Positions 18,530 to 29,960 of a DNA stretch of 64,000 bases are shown in pieces. The DNA comes from Symbiodinium natans (taxonomy: Eukaryota > Sar > Dinophyceae > Suessiales > Symbiodiniaceae): NCBI GenBank assembly GCA_905221605.1, contig CAJNDS010000080.1, positions 95,001-159,000 of the forward strand, in the 5' to 3' direction. Positions within the stretch are counted from its first letter, which is position 1. Each line of letters starts with the position of its first letter. Below the pieces are notes generated by a model. It saw only the letters and a program-made list of their open reading frames with translations, had not been told where the DNA came from and ran no database searches. The translations under genes were made by a program, and so were the position numbers.

Positions 18530-20990
18530 CCCTGAACCCTAAACCCGAAACCCTAATCCCTACACCTTATACCCTAAACCCTGGGGGGGGGGGGGGGGGG
18601 GGGGAGCAGACGTGAGAAAATTGCGGCGGAGCGTCCTGCCCACATAGAAGTGGGAGCCTGAGGAATTTGGGTTAGGGTTTTAGGGTTTAGGGTTAGGGTT
18701 TAGGGTTTAGGGTTTAGGGTTTGGTTTTGGGTTAGGTTTAGGGTTTAGGGTTTAGGGTTTAGGTTTTAGGGTTTTTAGGGTTTTTTAGGGTGTAGGGTTT
18801 AGGGTTTAGGGTTTAGGGTTTAGGGTTTAGGGTTTAGGGTTTAGGGTTTAGGGTTTAGGGTTTAGGGTTTAGGGTTTAGGGTTTAGGGTTTAGGGACGCG
18901 CCGTAGCGGACTTTATGATTGGGGATTTAGGGGTTCTTTTGGGATTTAGGGTTTAGGGTCTAGGGGACAAAATGAACCCTAAAGGGGTCATGGTTCATAT
19001 ACCTTAGCAGGATTCTAGTAGCGTAGGATATGACCTCCAATTTTGAAGGTCTCCAAGGTAGGGGGCTGGGGTTTCAGGGGCCTTTAGGGGGGCTTATTGG
19101 GTTGAGGGATTCAGGCTTGCCAGAGATGTTCACCCGTCAGTGACCCCAAGGCTAAGAGGACTTTTTGGGGAGAGCTTAGTAGGGCTTGGGACGATCACAA
19201 ACTGAAAAAACCTAAAACCCCAAAACCACAAAAACCCCAAAACAACCCCAAACCCTAAAAACCCTAAAAACCCTAAAACCCCTAAAGACCCTAAACCCTA
19301 AAAACCCTAAACGTGCCCTGTTCTGGACAACCCTGGTCCTCGGAAACCCTACCGAAGCCCTAAAAAGCTCACCGATCCTGCGGTGCGAAACCAAAACCTA
19401 AACCTTCTACAACCCTGTAAAACACTCCCGTGCCTCCCTAAACCCTCTAAACCCTAAACCCTGAACCCTAAACCCTAAACACCCTTGTATGCGCCAGCAT
19501 TTACTGCAGGGTTGAGAGCATTCACTCGGCTCCCCCCGTGGTTCATGGAGGCTTTGTAGGGTTAGGGTTTAGGGTTCAGAGCTAAGGGTCGTAGCTTCAG
19601 GTTTTCCCCTCTCGCCCCCCGTGGTTCGTGGTGGGTTTAGGCTACCCTAAACCCTAAACCGTAAACCCAAAACCCTAAACCCTCGGTTGAGGGTCAAGGT
19701 TTCGGGTTTCCCCTCTCCCACCAATGCGCCCTCCTCTATTTCGTGGGTCGGGCTTTGGTTTAGCTTTTATGCCCTCAAAACCCTTAAACCCCCAAAAACC
19801 CGAACCCTTAAAGACCCCATCCCCCCTTTTAGCATCCTTTAGCATCCTTGACTCCCTATAAAGCCGAGGGGCTGTGCTTGCCCTCGACGCGCTGAAGACG
19901 CACCACCAGGGGTTCCGAGCCCGTCTGACCAGGGAAAGGGGTTCAGGGCTTAGAGGGTTTAGAAGCTTTGCAGGAAGTTATAGGCAGTTATAGGGCTTTG
20001 TGGGGGGTTAGAGGGCTTGTAGGGCTTACAGGAGTTTATCGGGGTTTCGAGGGGTTTATAGGGTTTAAAGGGGTTTGTAGGGTTTATAGGGCTTAAAGGG
20101 TTTTTACAGGCCTTTTGGAGTTTGTAGGATTGAAGGGGTTTGTAGAGTTTGTTGGGATTATAGGGTTTGTAGAGTTTATCCAAGTTTGTTTTATACGGCT
20201 TACAGGGTTTATGGGAGTGCATACGGCCTATTGGTTTATAGGTTTTTTGGGGTTTACAACTGGAGGTAGGGCTCTTAGCGTTTATCGGGCTTATGAGGTT
20301 CTCGATTAATTCGTGCAGGTTGGTTGCCGCGGAGGAGCGTCGCAGAAAGGCCTCTACGGAAGACATAATAACACCAAAGGAGGCTGCGAACGCCTGCTCT
20401 CTGCCCCTACACCCTAAACCCTAAACCCTAAACCCTAAACCCTAAGCCCACAATCAATGCGTATGCGTACCCTGCCTGCGGCTCAGGCGTGCGCGTGCCT
20501 GTGCTGGGGGGTTCTGGAGGTTGAAGGTTAGGGTTTAGGGTTTAGGGTTTGGGGTTTAGGGTTTAGGGTTAAGGGTTAAGGGTTAAGGGTTTAGGGTTTA
20601 GGGTTTAGGGTTTGGGGTTTGGGGTTTGGGGTTTGGGTTTTAGGCTTAAGCAAACGAAGGGAGCAGAAGGCTGGTGATGATGAGGCTCTCTTGCTGACAA
20701 AGTTCCGGCAAGTTGAGCATTCCCTCCGAGCCCTAAGCCCCAAAAATCCCCAAACCCCTAGCGCAGCCATCTTAACCCCAAGAACATTCCGAACGTGCCG
20801 CTGTGTCCCAAAACAAAAATGTCGCTACACAAAATACAAGAGACGGCTACCGTCTTACAAGCCCTCGTCAACCCCCAATAAGGGGTTTAGGGTCCCAAAC
20901 CCTAAACCCTAAACCCTAAACTCTAAGCCCTAAGCCCTAAGCCCTAAGCCCTAAGCCCTAAACCCTAAACCCTAAACCTTAATTGGGGTT
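18530..20990. other. Array-rich stretch without an assigned gene
   Basis: Contains a G23-type homopolymer run at 18583-18604, a 227-bp telomere-type array, and a degenerate TTTAGGG- and TTATAGGG-like stretch at 19.9-20.3 kb. Small islands in between are not assignable. Confidence 0.6.
18668..18894 (+). repeat. Long telomere-type array
   Basis: About 31 units, with early length variants and a pure second half. Confidence 0.95.
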
Positions 20991-20994
20991 TTAC

Positions 20995-21096
20995 AGGGTT
21001 GCGATCCGGGCTGCGAAGAACAGTGCTGCCAAGGTCAGCTGCCACCGGGGCTGCGGAGAGAGAGAAGAGCGCCGCAAGCACTGCAACCTTCGACTT
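20995..21096 (-). CDS. Possible signal-peptide exon of a secreted protein
   Basis: On the minus strand, after a CATAAG acceptor-like end, one frame reads KSKVAVLAALFSLSAAPVAA then DLGSTVLRSPDRNP. It has a basic start, a hydrophobic core and an Ala-x-Ala cleavage pattern, that is, a signal peptide lacking only its Met. It lies 3.7 kb upstream of the first resolved aspartic-protease exon, so it could be that gene's N-terminus; this is inference. The opposite strand also has an open Cys-rich frame, so the strand is not proven. Confidence 0.38.
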
Positions 21097-21236
21097 CTTA
21101 TGAGTGTTTGGGTTTGAGGTTTCGGGCTTCGGGTTTAGGGTTTAGGGCATAGGGTTTAGGGTTTAGGGATTAGGGTTTAGGGTTTGGGGTTTAGGGTTGA
21201 GGGTTTAGGGGGCAGGGTTTTGGCTTTGCCCTCTTG

Positions 21237-21295
21237 TACTAACAGTCCTGATAGGGATGATAATAGGGGTACCACAAATTAAAGGACTGTTAGTA
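21237..21295 (+). mobile_element. MITE-like element, family ACTAACAGTCC, short copy
   Basis: TACTAACAGTCCT at one end, its reverse complement at the other, about 59 bp. Confidence 0.68.
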
Positions 21296-22179
21296 TATAT
21301 GGATGCTTAGGGTATCCTACTTTGCGTTTAGGGTGGTGGAAGGGCCCCTAAGCCCTGTAAACCCCTAACCCCCAAACTCTGGCGACCGAAAGCTCAAAAT
21401 TTAGTGCCCCCAGGCTCCAAGAGCCGCCCGCTATAAGCCGAAGCCCTAAACCTGAAAGTGCGCGTGCCTTCATCATGCGGTGATTTGCGAGCGAAACTAC
21501 GTTGCAACGAGAAGGCTTCTTGAATGGCAGAACGGCTTCGGAGGACGGGATTAGGGTTTAGGGTTCAGGGTTTAGGGTTCAGGGTTTAGGGTTTAGGGTT
21601 TAGAGCTGAATGGTGCAAGTGCACGACATGAGTTTCCCCATTGACTACCTTCGAGGTGGGGATGGCGCCTACAACACCTGTCATGCCTTACGTACTCAAC
21701 ACATGTCAGAGTCTCTTGACTTGTTGTCTGACTAAGCTCGTCATGTGCAGTAATCTCCTTCAATAAGAGATGATCAGGTATGTGTCTGCAGCATTATCAA
21801 ACATGCTACAAAACAATCAGACAAACGTATTGCAGCCTGACGCACATACTGCACCTGAACAGCTTCATCTTAGTGCTGAGTTCCCAAGCCCCAAAAAGTG
21901 TACACTTTCAGTTCTGTAGGTGGTTGTGCTATCCCATAAAATTTACTTAATTAGCTACTACGTCATGCTCAAGCCACCTGAACCACACCAAAACACTGGG
22001 GCCCCCAGGGCTCTTCAAGGCAACCCACTGATCCCCAAGCCCCGCGAACCCTGAACTTTAAGCCAAAAACCCTAAACCCTAAACATTAAACCTCAAACCC
22101 CAATCAGTAGCCCTAAACCCTAAACCCTAAACCCTAAACCCTAAACCCTAAACCCTAAACCCCATTTCCTAAACTCAAC

Positions 22180-22218
22180 CAGCTCCTTGCGGAGGTGTGC
22201 GGGCTCCATACACCCAAC
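22180..22218 (-). CDS. Candidate short exon
   Basis: 13 codons (VGCMEPAHLRKEL) lie between the acceptor ATCCGCTGCCAG|G and the donor CTG|GTTGAG, both phase 0. The plus strand is open too. Confidence 0.33.
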
Positions 22219-22739
22219 CTGGCAGCGGATCACAGGCATTGCCCGTTGAGGATGCTTCCGGGGGTGGTTTAGGGTTTAGGGTTTAGGGGTTAGGGTTTAG
22301 TGTTTAGGGTTTGGGGATGTAGGGTTTACGGTTGTATAGGGGCCTTAAGAATTCGAATAGGGTTTTGGGGGGGATACTACAGTATAACTATTACCATAAG
22401 GGGAATACCATTAGTAAGTTAGCTCGTAGAAGGGTTTAGAGTTTAGGGTTTGGGGGTGTAGGGTTTAGGGTGATCTGTTGATATTTAGGATCCTGCGGTT
22501 GCAGCTTATACTAGGAACTGATGCGCATGTCCATTCTGAACGGAGTCCCACTGGGCTTTTCGAGCGAAACCCTAAACCCTAAACACTAAACCCTATAAAC
22601 CCTAATCCCAGAATCCTAAACACTAAAGCCTAATCCCCTACCACGCATGGTCTGTACTATATTGCCAGGTAAGGCATGACAAGTTCAAGTATTGCCTGAT
22701 ATCCATGAGTAGCTCTTGTATGCTCTATGCGACCGAATT

Positions 22740-22805
22740 GTTCTTAGAAGGAAACGAGGGAATTCTCGGTGCTCCCCAATTCCCTCGCTCCTTTTCTAAG
22801 AGCCA
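22740..22805. repeat. Inverted-repeat hairpin
   Basis: TTCTTAGAAGGAAACGAGGG and its near reverse complement flank a short loop; about 24-bp arms with a few mismatches. Confidence 0.75.
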
Positions 22806-23117
22806 GTAGGATGGCACATACCGATCTATTACATAAGGTGCAAGAGCTGGTTGGAGGGTGGGGTAAACGGTGGAAAACCTACACCCTGAACCTTGTACCC
22901 TAGACCCTATAAACCCTTTAGACCCTTTAACCCAAAACCTGTACACCCTAAAAACCCTTTAGACCCTTTAACTCTAAACCTGTACACCCTAAAAACCCTT
23001 TAGACCCTATAAACCCTTTAGACCCTTTAACCCTAAACCTGTACACCCTAAACCTCTGAGCCTCTGAGCCCCTAACCACCCAAAGCAAAAAGCCCAAAAG
23101 CCCAAAATCTCCTGCAC

Positions 23118-23185
23118 ACACTTCAAGGGTTCCTCAGCAATGGTGCCTTCAGTTTGGGCATACCACTCTTGTGCAAAGAAGGCGT
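23118..23185 (-). CDS. Candidate short exon
   Basis: 22 codons (AFFAQEWYAQTEGTIAEEPL then KC) lie between the acceptor TTGTTCCAG|A and the donor TGT|GTGCAG. It sits between telomere-like degenerate repeats. Confidence 0.4.
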
Positions 23186-23703
23186 CTGGAACAAGCCTTA
23201 AACCGCAAACCCCAAACCCCACATTTTGACACCCTGCACCCCAAACTCTAAACCCTTCCGTGTAACGACCACTGAGCAGAGACGACTGCATTTGGTTCTC
23301 ATGCTGGCCCGCGGGAAAGCTGCGCAGCAGCCAAGAGGAATTCCGAGCTTCTCGCCCTAAACCCTAAACCCTAAACCCTACATCCTAAATCCTAAACCCT
23401 AAACCCTAAATCCTAAACCCTAAACCCTAGACCCTATAGACCCTAAACCCTAGTCCAGGGCTTTGGGCTCTCGGCTTTAGTGTGTCTGCAAATGTGATGC
23501 TGCACAAAAAGCACATGTTGGACTTGTCCTTCCCAATGTTAGCGCCCGTTTGGGTTTGAGGCTCTCACAGCTTCCGACTCCGTTTACATCGTTCCGGCAC
23601 ACATTCGACTTCACGGTAGGGCTGATAGGGTTTAGGGTTTAGGGCGAGAAGCCTCCGGTTTCACGAATTATGACAGCTCGCATCTGTAGCTTTTTTTGAA
23701 CGT

Positions 23704-23945
23704 ATGGAGTCGCCGATTCCGGTATGGTTTTCCGGGGTGAAAGGACTTTGCATCTTTGTTGCATTTATCTTTCTGGGTGGCGGTGGTCTGCTAGTGCTTG
23801 ATAAGGGTTTGGGACTGTCTGGCTGGTTAAGATGTGAACTGTCTGTGTCAGACTGCACAATTCACTCCGCTGCGGATTGCATGTTCCGCAAAGCGTACGC
23901 CTTCCTGCCCGCTAGCCAGGCCCCGAAGGGAAAACGCGAATCAGG
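23704..23945 (+). CDS. Possible exon with a membrane segment
   Basis: An 80-codon open frame starting at ATG contains a hydrophobic run (LCIFVAFIFLGGGGLLVLD) that could span a membrane, then a Cys-containing stretch. It ends where the telomere-type repeat begins. The ATG start is only the first in frame; splice sites are not clear. A 65-codon frame on the other strand competes. Confidence 0.3.
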
Positions 23946-24022
23946 AACCCTAAACCCAAAACCCCAAACCCTAAGCCCAAAACCTTAAACCCTAAGCCTC
24001 GACACGCAACTACTTTCCGCAG

Positions 24023-24073
24023 CTGCAGAAGAAAGCTAGATTCCGAACCAGAGTGCTGAGCCCCTCGAACCCT
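24023..24073 (+). CDS. Candidate short exon
   Basis: 17 codons (LQKKARFRTRVLSPSNP) lie between the acceptor ACTTTCCGCAG|C and the donor CCT|GTATGT. On the same strand as the neighbouring candidates at 23.70, 24.27 and 24.70 kb; the phases do not all agree, so a single gene is not shown. Confidence 0.4.
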
Positions 24074-24172
24074 GTATGTACACAATACATGGAGACAGAA
24101 GGGTTCTCATGGGACGCTACCGACCAGGTTAGGTCTCCTGACCGACCGTACTCAGAGTCAAGTTGTCCCCAG

Positions 24173-24262
24173 ACCCTAAACCCTAAACCCTAAACCCTAA
24201 ACCCTAAACCCTAAACCCTAAACCCTAAACCCTAAACCCTAAACCCTAAACCCTAAACCCGA
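24173..24262 (-). repeat. Telomere-type array
   Basis: About 12 pure units, directly 5' of a plus-strand candidate exon. Confidence 0.95.
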
Positions 24263-24267
24263 AACAG

Positions 24268-24429
24268 GAGCAGGATAAGTACACCATTGGCCTGCCCTCT
24301 GGGGTTGTGGAGGGAAAGGCGCTGGACAAGATTAGGTGTCGCAGTATGGAGGAGTGCATGAAGCACCACCTGTGCTGCCCTCTACCGGGCACTTTCCCAC
24401 CCATTCTTTCGTTTGTTCAGAACAAGGCG
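24268..24429 (+). CDS. Candidate exon of unknown function
   Basis: 54 open codons starting EQDKYTIGLPSGVVEGKALD and including MEECMKHHLCCPLPGTFPP. The acceptor CGAAACAG|G follows a 90-bp CCCTAAA array. The donor GCG|GTTTAGGG begins another array. The opposite strand is partly open, but less so. Confidence 0.48.
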
Positions 24430-24698
24430 GTTTAGGGTTTAGGGTCTGTGCACCCCAAACACAAAACTATATCTTACAACCCCAAGCACTGAACCCTAAA
24501 GCCCTAAACACTCAAACCCCTATAAGCCCCACTTCCCCACAACCCTAACACCCTAACCCCACTTCCCCACAACCCTAAAACCCTGACCCCAAACACCCTA
24601 AAACCCCAAAACCAAAAACCCTAAACCCTAAACCCTAAAACCCCAACACCCTGAACCCTAAAACCCTGACTCTTTCCCCAGGGTCTGGGTACTTGCAG

Positions 24699-24764
24699 AC
24701 GGCGGGGCTCAGTTGCTGCTGGCGCTCTGGATGAGTGAAAGCACCTCCACGTTCTTCAGGGGGA
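24699..24764 (+). CDS. Candidate short exon
   Basis: After the acceptor GGTACTTGCAG|A, the frame GGAQLLLALWMSESTSTFF stays open to a GGGA|GTGTTG donor. Same strand as the 24.0-24.4 kb candidates. Not recognised. Confidence 0.42.
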
Positions 24765-25561
24765 GTGTTGGGGTCTAGGGTTTAGGGTTTAGGGTTCAGG
24801 GTCTAGGGCCTTTAGGGGCTCTTAGGGGCTCTTAGGGCTCGTAGGGGTCTAGGGCTCTTCGGGGTTTAGGGTTTAGGGTTTCGGGTTTAGGGCTTAAGAA
24901 CGACGGCTGAGGGACCGCTGGCTGCAGGGATCTTGAGTAGGGCTTAGGGATCCCAGGGGATGCTCCAGGGCTCAGTTTGTGTTTGTGCAGCTCAAAGCCT
25001 AAACCCTAAGCCCTAGGGTTTAGGGTTTAGGGTTTAGGGTTTAGGGTTGAGGGTTTAGGGTTTAGGGTTTAGGGTTTAGGGTTTAGGGTTTGGGGCTTGG
25101 CGTTTGGGGTTTAGGGCTTCGGGTCTACCACCGCAACTTCCAGTCAAACCCCCCGAGTGCACGGCGCCTGCCGCTGCAAGTTTGAAGGTCCGCTCGCAAA
25201 CTCGCAGTTCCTCAAGGTTTGGGGTTTGGGGTTTGGGGTTTGGAGTTTAGGGTTTAGGGTTTAGGGTTTAGGGTTTAGGGTTTAGGGTTGAGGGTTGAGG
25301 GTTTAGGGTTGAGGGTTGAGGGTTGAGGGTTGAGGCTCACAAAGGCCTCCGCTTAAGATGGCTCTGCTGTGCTTTCAGCTCGGTCGGTTTGAGGATGAAG
25401 TGTAGATAGACAGGTGGATCCATGCTCCTGGTTCTTAGTTGAGGGAATGACGTACCCTATAGAATTTCTAGAATCACTTAATTACAGGATAATAGGTGGA
25501 TATGGGGGGGGAAGATGCCTCATTCCGCTTGATAGGATGGATGTGTGGGTGCCCCCTTCAC

Positions 25562-25768
25562 CCTAGGATCTTTCTTGTTAGGTTCATATGGCCCATGAAA
25601 AAGATAATAAAGGCCCGGTGGAGGTCCTCTCCTGCAGGGTAGATGAGTTCGAACTGTGTGGTATATTTGGCCCCTTGAACCTGAACCATTGAAATTGGCA
25701 TTGACTTCCCGCGCCTGGCATGGTTCTCCGCCTCAGCGACAGTCTGCATGAAGGCCTCGTAGGCTGCT
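25562..25768 (-). CDS. Coding exon of unknown function
   Basis: 68 open codons with one base before and two after. It begins AAYEAFMQTVAEAENHARRG and continues through FELIYPAGEDLHRAFIIFF. The acceptor CCACCTTTCAG|A and the donor AGG|GTGAAG are both good. No family recognised. Confidence 0.65.
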
Positions 25769-25853
25769 CTGAAAGGTGGAAGCAAGCAACGCTCCGAACG
25801 TTGCCAGGTTAGGTTCAGGACCGGTTTCAGGTGTTGGGGTTTTGTGTTTAGGC

Positions 25854-26023
25854 TTAGCCGTGTTGTCAAACACGATGCACATCTGCAACAACCCTTTGTG
25901 AGAGAGGTTGTCTAAGCAAGAGGGGTTTTGTCTCTGCAGGCACAACCGGGCTTGGCCACTGAGATGGGCTGGGCTAAGAATAGTGGCCAGCAGCGGTTGA
26001 AAGTTGCCGAAAAAGCCCGCAAC
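25854..26023 (-). CDS. Upstream exon of the same unknown gene
   Basis: 56 open codons, including FFGNFQPLLATILSPAHL and CIVFDNTA, lie directly upstream of the 25562-25768 exon. A GC-type donor at 25853 (AA|GCCT) would join them in frame as DNTAKAAYEAF. Another frame of the first half is also open, so the start of the exon is uncertain. Confidence 0.48.
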
Positions 26024-26256
26024 TCTTCACCCTAAACCCCTAAAAAACCTACGCTAAACGAACTATCTCTTCCCTCCTCCAGCGGGAGCGCGGGTTACTT
26101 CGCCTGTCAGGTAGAACCCCTGCATGTCAAACCCTCTAGGTCTTAGGCTGGACACCCTAAACTGTTCGCTCATCTGCCCTTGGTAGCCCATGCAGTAATC
26201 AAATTGTCATGATGGCACCCTTTTTTTGGCTGCTTACTGTAGAAGAGAACCTTGAA

Positions 26257-26287
<31 letters not shown>

Positions 26288-26297
26288 AAAAAAAAAA
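26257..26297 (+). repeat. C23-A18 homopolymer junction
   Basis: A C run passes directly into an A run. A similar junction lies at 11536-11566. Confidence 0.9.
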
Positions 26298-26691
26298 GTA
26301 AAAAAAGGTACCAACGGGCTAACAAGTGCCACTGGAATAGGCCTTAGGGGTTTGTGTTGCTACGCCACTGAACAGGTTAAGTTTTAGGCTGCTCGCATAG
26401 ATGAGAACAGTGGGAGGGGTGTGTTCCTGATGTTTAGGGTTAGGGTATAGGGGTTTAGGAGTTTAGGGGTTCAGGGGTTAGGGTTTAGGGCTTAGGGTAG
26501 GGTTTCGGGTTTCAGGTTGTTGACACCTACTCTTATCCTATCCTGGCAGCTTTCAGTACCCCTTTGCCTCTGCAACCTCTTCTGCAGGACCTAAAACCCA
26601 AATCCAAACCCAACACCCAAAACCCAAACCCAAAACCCCACACCCCAAACCCAAAACCGTACCAACCCAATCTCCTGAACCCATCTTCCCC

Positions 26692-26819
26692 TAAACCCTA
26701 AACCCTAAACCCTAAACCCTAAACCCTAAACCCTAAACCCTAAACCCTAAACCCTAAACCCTAAACCCTAAACCCTAAACCCTAAACCCTAAACCCTAAA
26801 CCCTAAACCCTAAACCCTA
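26692..26819 (-). repeat. Telomere-type array
   Basis: About 18 pure units. Confidence 0.96.
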
Positions 26820-26927
26820 CTTCCTTCTAAGAGGAACCAGAAAGCACTCTTGGGGGGACAGGCCTCCCAAGCCTGACTGGGTGCGACGTTGCCGTCTGCC
26901 GCGAGGCTTGGCGACGGGCCCTAGTGC

Positions 26928-27100
26928 AGGGTTTAGGGTTTAGGGTTTAGGGTTTAGGGTTTAGGGTTTAGGGTTTAGGGTTTAGGGTTTAGGGTTTAGG
27001 GTTTAGGGTTTAGGGTTTAGGGTTTAGGGTCTAGGGTCTAGGGTTCAGGGTTCAGGGTTTAGGGTTTAGGGTCTAGGGTTCAGGGTTCAGGGTTTAGGGA
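26928..27100 (+). repeat. Telomere-type array
   Basis: Pure units, then TCTAGGG and TTCAGGG variants. With the array at 26692-26819 it makes an inverted pair around a 108-bp island. Confidence 0.95.
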
Positions 27101-27661
27101 CCCTAAGCCCCGAATTAGGGTTGATAAGGGGTATTAATTTCTAGGGTGGGGTTCAGGGGCCCTCAGGGCTTAGGCCGCAGTTGGCTATGTGAAGAAGGGG
27201 TGACCTGAAAGTGACGAACCCATTGCTGCCCTACACCCTGCAACCATAACCCCCAAACTCTATAAACTAAGCCCTAAGTCAAAACCCGTAACCCGAATCC
27301 CAAGACCTAAATCGAAACCCTAGCCCGGCCCCAGGGCTTAACATCCCGAAGGCCTATCCCAAAAACCCTAAACCCTAAACCCTAAACCCTAAACCCTAAA
27401 CCCTAAACCCTAAACCCTAAACCCTCCCTGCCATCAAGCTCTGTACGCCCGGAGGCGGCCTCCGGTCGAGGGATGCATGCGCCTGGGATGGTACATACAA
27501 CTTGTCAACTTGTTGAACGGGTGAAGGAGTGGTGAAGGGTCGGTTCAGGGTTTGGGGTTTGGGGTTGAGGGTTCAACGTTCAGAGTTTAAGGCTTCAGTG
27601 CAGGGTTTAGGGTTTATGGTTTGGGGTTGTGGCATGTTGCGCATGTTACATCATGATACAG

Positions 27662-27769
27662 GGAGGATTTCTGGGCAGGCCCTTGAAGCCCTCCGAAAAG
27701 ACCTAAATACGATCCTCCCGCACAATGTGCTACGGAGCCACTTAGAATCAGACTGCATGGACTCCTCGG
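27662..27769 (+). CDS. Candidate exon
   Basis: 35 open codons (RISGQALEALRKDLNTILPH then NVLRSHLESDCMDSS) lie between the acceptor ATGATACAG|G and the donor CGG|GTGTAG. Amphipathic-helix pattern. The minus strand is also open. Confidence 0.38.
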
Positions 27770-27907
27770 GTGTAGGGTTTAGGATACTCTCCGGCTGGCA
27801 ACGTGCAGAACAGCTGCCAGGACAAGAGGGCCGTATGAGCATTATGATTCTCTTCTGCCCTAAACCACAAACACTAAACCCTAAACCCTATACCCTAAAC
27901 CCTAAAC

Positions 27908-28100
27908 CTGATGAAATGGATGCAACTTTGTGCTGAACACTTGTCCCCCCTCTAGTTGTTGCAGCGACCAACCAGCATGAACGCAACAAACTCCCGTCTT
28001 GAGAGCACCAGTGCAATCCGGAAAGCAAAGCATCGGCGGATGACGGCCGCGCTTGGCATAAGCCTGCCGTGTCGCTTGCTCATGCGTCCAGATCGGCATT
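27908..28100 (-). CDS. Candidate exon, minus strand favoured
   Basis: More than 60 open codons, including RGRHPPMLCFPDCTGALKTG and SLQQLEGGQVFSTKLHPFHQ, end at the donor CAG|GTTTAG on the edge of a CCCTAAA array. The plus strand is open as well, with an acceptor TAGTTGTTGCAG, so the strand is uncertain. A MITE-like copy abuts the upstream end. Confidence 0.4.
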
Positions 28101-28117
28101 CACCCTTAACCCCCTTC

Positions 28118-28218
28118 GTAGCCCAGCAACCATATTATAATGAGGCCACCCTTTTTCTGGTTGGGTACTTTATAAGGGGACCAGAACCAAAAAAAGGGAA
28201 AGGGTACCACTGGGCTAC
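28118..28218 (+). mobile_element. MITE-like element, family TAGCCCAG
   Basis: Inverted ends GTAGCCCAG and CTGGGCTAC with the inner blocks CACCCTTTTT and AAAAAAGGG. Confidence 0.72.
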
Positions 28219-29218
28219 AAAGACCCGAAACAACCTGACCTCCACCTGCCTATTTGGACGCAAATTCCTGTGGTTTCTGTGCCCCCCATGGCACTTGTTG
28301 GGTTCACCGTTACGAAACGTACTGGGTCTCAGATTAGATTTCGGGACTGGGGTTTGAGGTTGAGGGTGTAGGGTATAGTGTAGGGCTCCGGGTATGGAAT
28401 TCCGGTCTTTGGTACCCCATACCCTTACACAGGGGAATATGAAGTAGTAAGCTGCAAAAAGGACCATGGTGCGAAGTTGCTTGAGTACTAAATTACCCTA
28501 AAAGGTTCATGGTGCGTATACCCTCATAGGTATCAAATCCTAAACCTTAAACCCTAAGCACGAACCCAAAAACCCTAGGATCATCTACCCTAGATTGCTC
28601 TACTGTTTAGGGCTTGAGGTTTAGGATTTCGGGTTTAGGTTTTAGGATTTATGTTCTGGTTCAAACTGGCTTTCGGGCTTAGGGTCCCTGTTTGGGTCAC
28701 CTCTCGCTCGAATACTCCTCACCAAGAATTAGGACCCCCCAACAAGGACCCCAATTCGGAGAACTCGTATTCCGAGTGGTCTTTCCCCACACCCTAAACC
28801 CCAAACCCCAAACCCTAAACCCCAAACCCTAAACCCTAAACCCCAAGCCCTAAACCCTAAACCCTAGGGAGCCAGAACCCCTAAATCCCTGCTGTTCACA
28901 CACTTTCAAGCCAGCCAGAGAGACCCTGAGCATGAGACTGAGAAGGCCTGAGTCACTCTGGCAACCTTTTCTCCCTAAACCCTAAACCCTAAACCCTAAA
29001 CCCTAAACCCTAAACCCTAAACCCTAAACCCTAAACCCTAAACCCTAAACCCTAAAAACCCTAAACCCTCAACGCCTTTCGGGTTGGGGCTTTGGGAATA
29101 TTTTGGGGGGTTAGCAGTTGCTTTAGCAGCTCTAGGGCTCTATATGGTTTTGGCAGGGTTTGGGGTCTTCCTGTCGGTTCCGCAGCGTCGACCGCGCCCA
29201 ACGCAGTCGCGGTAGACT

Positions 29219-29366
29219 AGGGTTTAGGGTTTAGGGTTTAGGGTTTAGGGTTTAGGGTTTAGGGTTTAGGGTTTAGGGTATAGGGTTTAGGGTTTAGGGT
29301 TTAGGGTTTAGGGTTTAGGGTTTAGGCTTTAGGGTTTAGGGTTTAGGGTTTAGGGTTCAGGGTTAA
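29219..29366 (+). repeat. Telomere-type array
   Basis: About 20 units. The last array before the array-poor gene region. Confidence 0.95.
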
Positions 29367-29845
29367 TTAGGCGTTTGCACCGGAGAGCAGCTTAAATGAG
29401 TCAGAGCGCAACACGCCCTTTTCCTTTTCTCCCTGTTTCTTTTCTCCTTCTATTAGGTCAATCTTCTATCGTGCACGCAGTAAGCATATGATTCGTGCGG
29501 TCGCGTTCTTCTTTCTCTCCCTTACAATCAAATCCTCATAGCGGCTCCCTTAAAAGCCCTTCCTCTTTCTTTTTTTTTATCGGGGGTTTTTCAGGGGGCG
29601 TGAGGACATGAGTGAAAGAGTGAGAGAAACGACGAAGCGTGCGTCTTTCACTGCGTTCTCTCGACTTTTCTCCCTTGTTATTCATTTCTTTGTTCTCTCA
29701 TTCACCTTTAAAACAAGTAATAAATCCGCGAACAAGACCAATTAATATCAAATGAGAACCAAGATGCTTTTGAAAACTATTTAGTGAGTTCGTTCCTTGC
29801 ACTTTAATTAACTTAGGTTTACAAGTGAACGCATTAGGTGCGCGC

Positions 29846-29960
29846 CTGAAAGAGATTGAAAATAGGATGTCGTATGAAAAGCTGAGTGAAAACATGAAGT
29901 CTCTTTTTGTGCTTTCGCGCATCTGGTGGAACAATGCGTAAAATTTCAGTGAGTTTTTCT
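29846..29960 (-). CDS. Unknown helical gene, exon g
   Basis: 38 codons starting EKLTEILRIVPPDARKHKKR, then LHVFTQLFIRHPIFNLFQ. The acceptor CCCCTTCTAG|A and the donor CAG|GCGC are good. Basic and helix-like. The gene may continue at lower coordinates. Confidence 0.58.

Noticed and set aside
19959-20366. 135-codon minus frame rich in Lys-Pro-Tyr
   Set aside because: It follows a degenerate TTTATAGGG-like repeat (reading YKPYKP), so it is repeat-derived.
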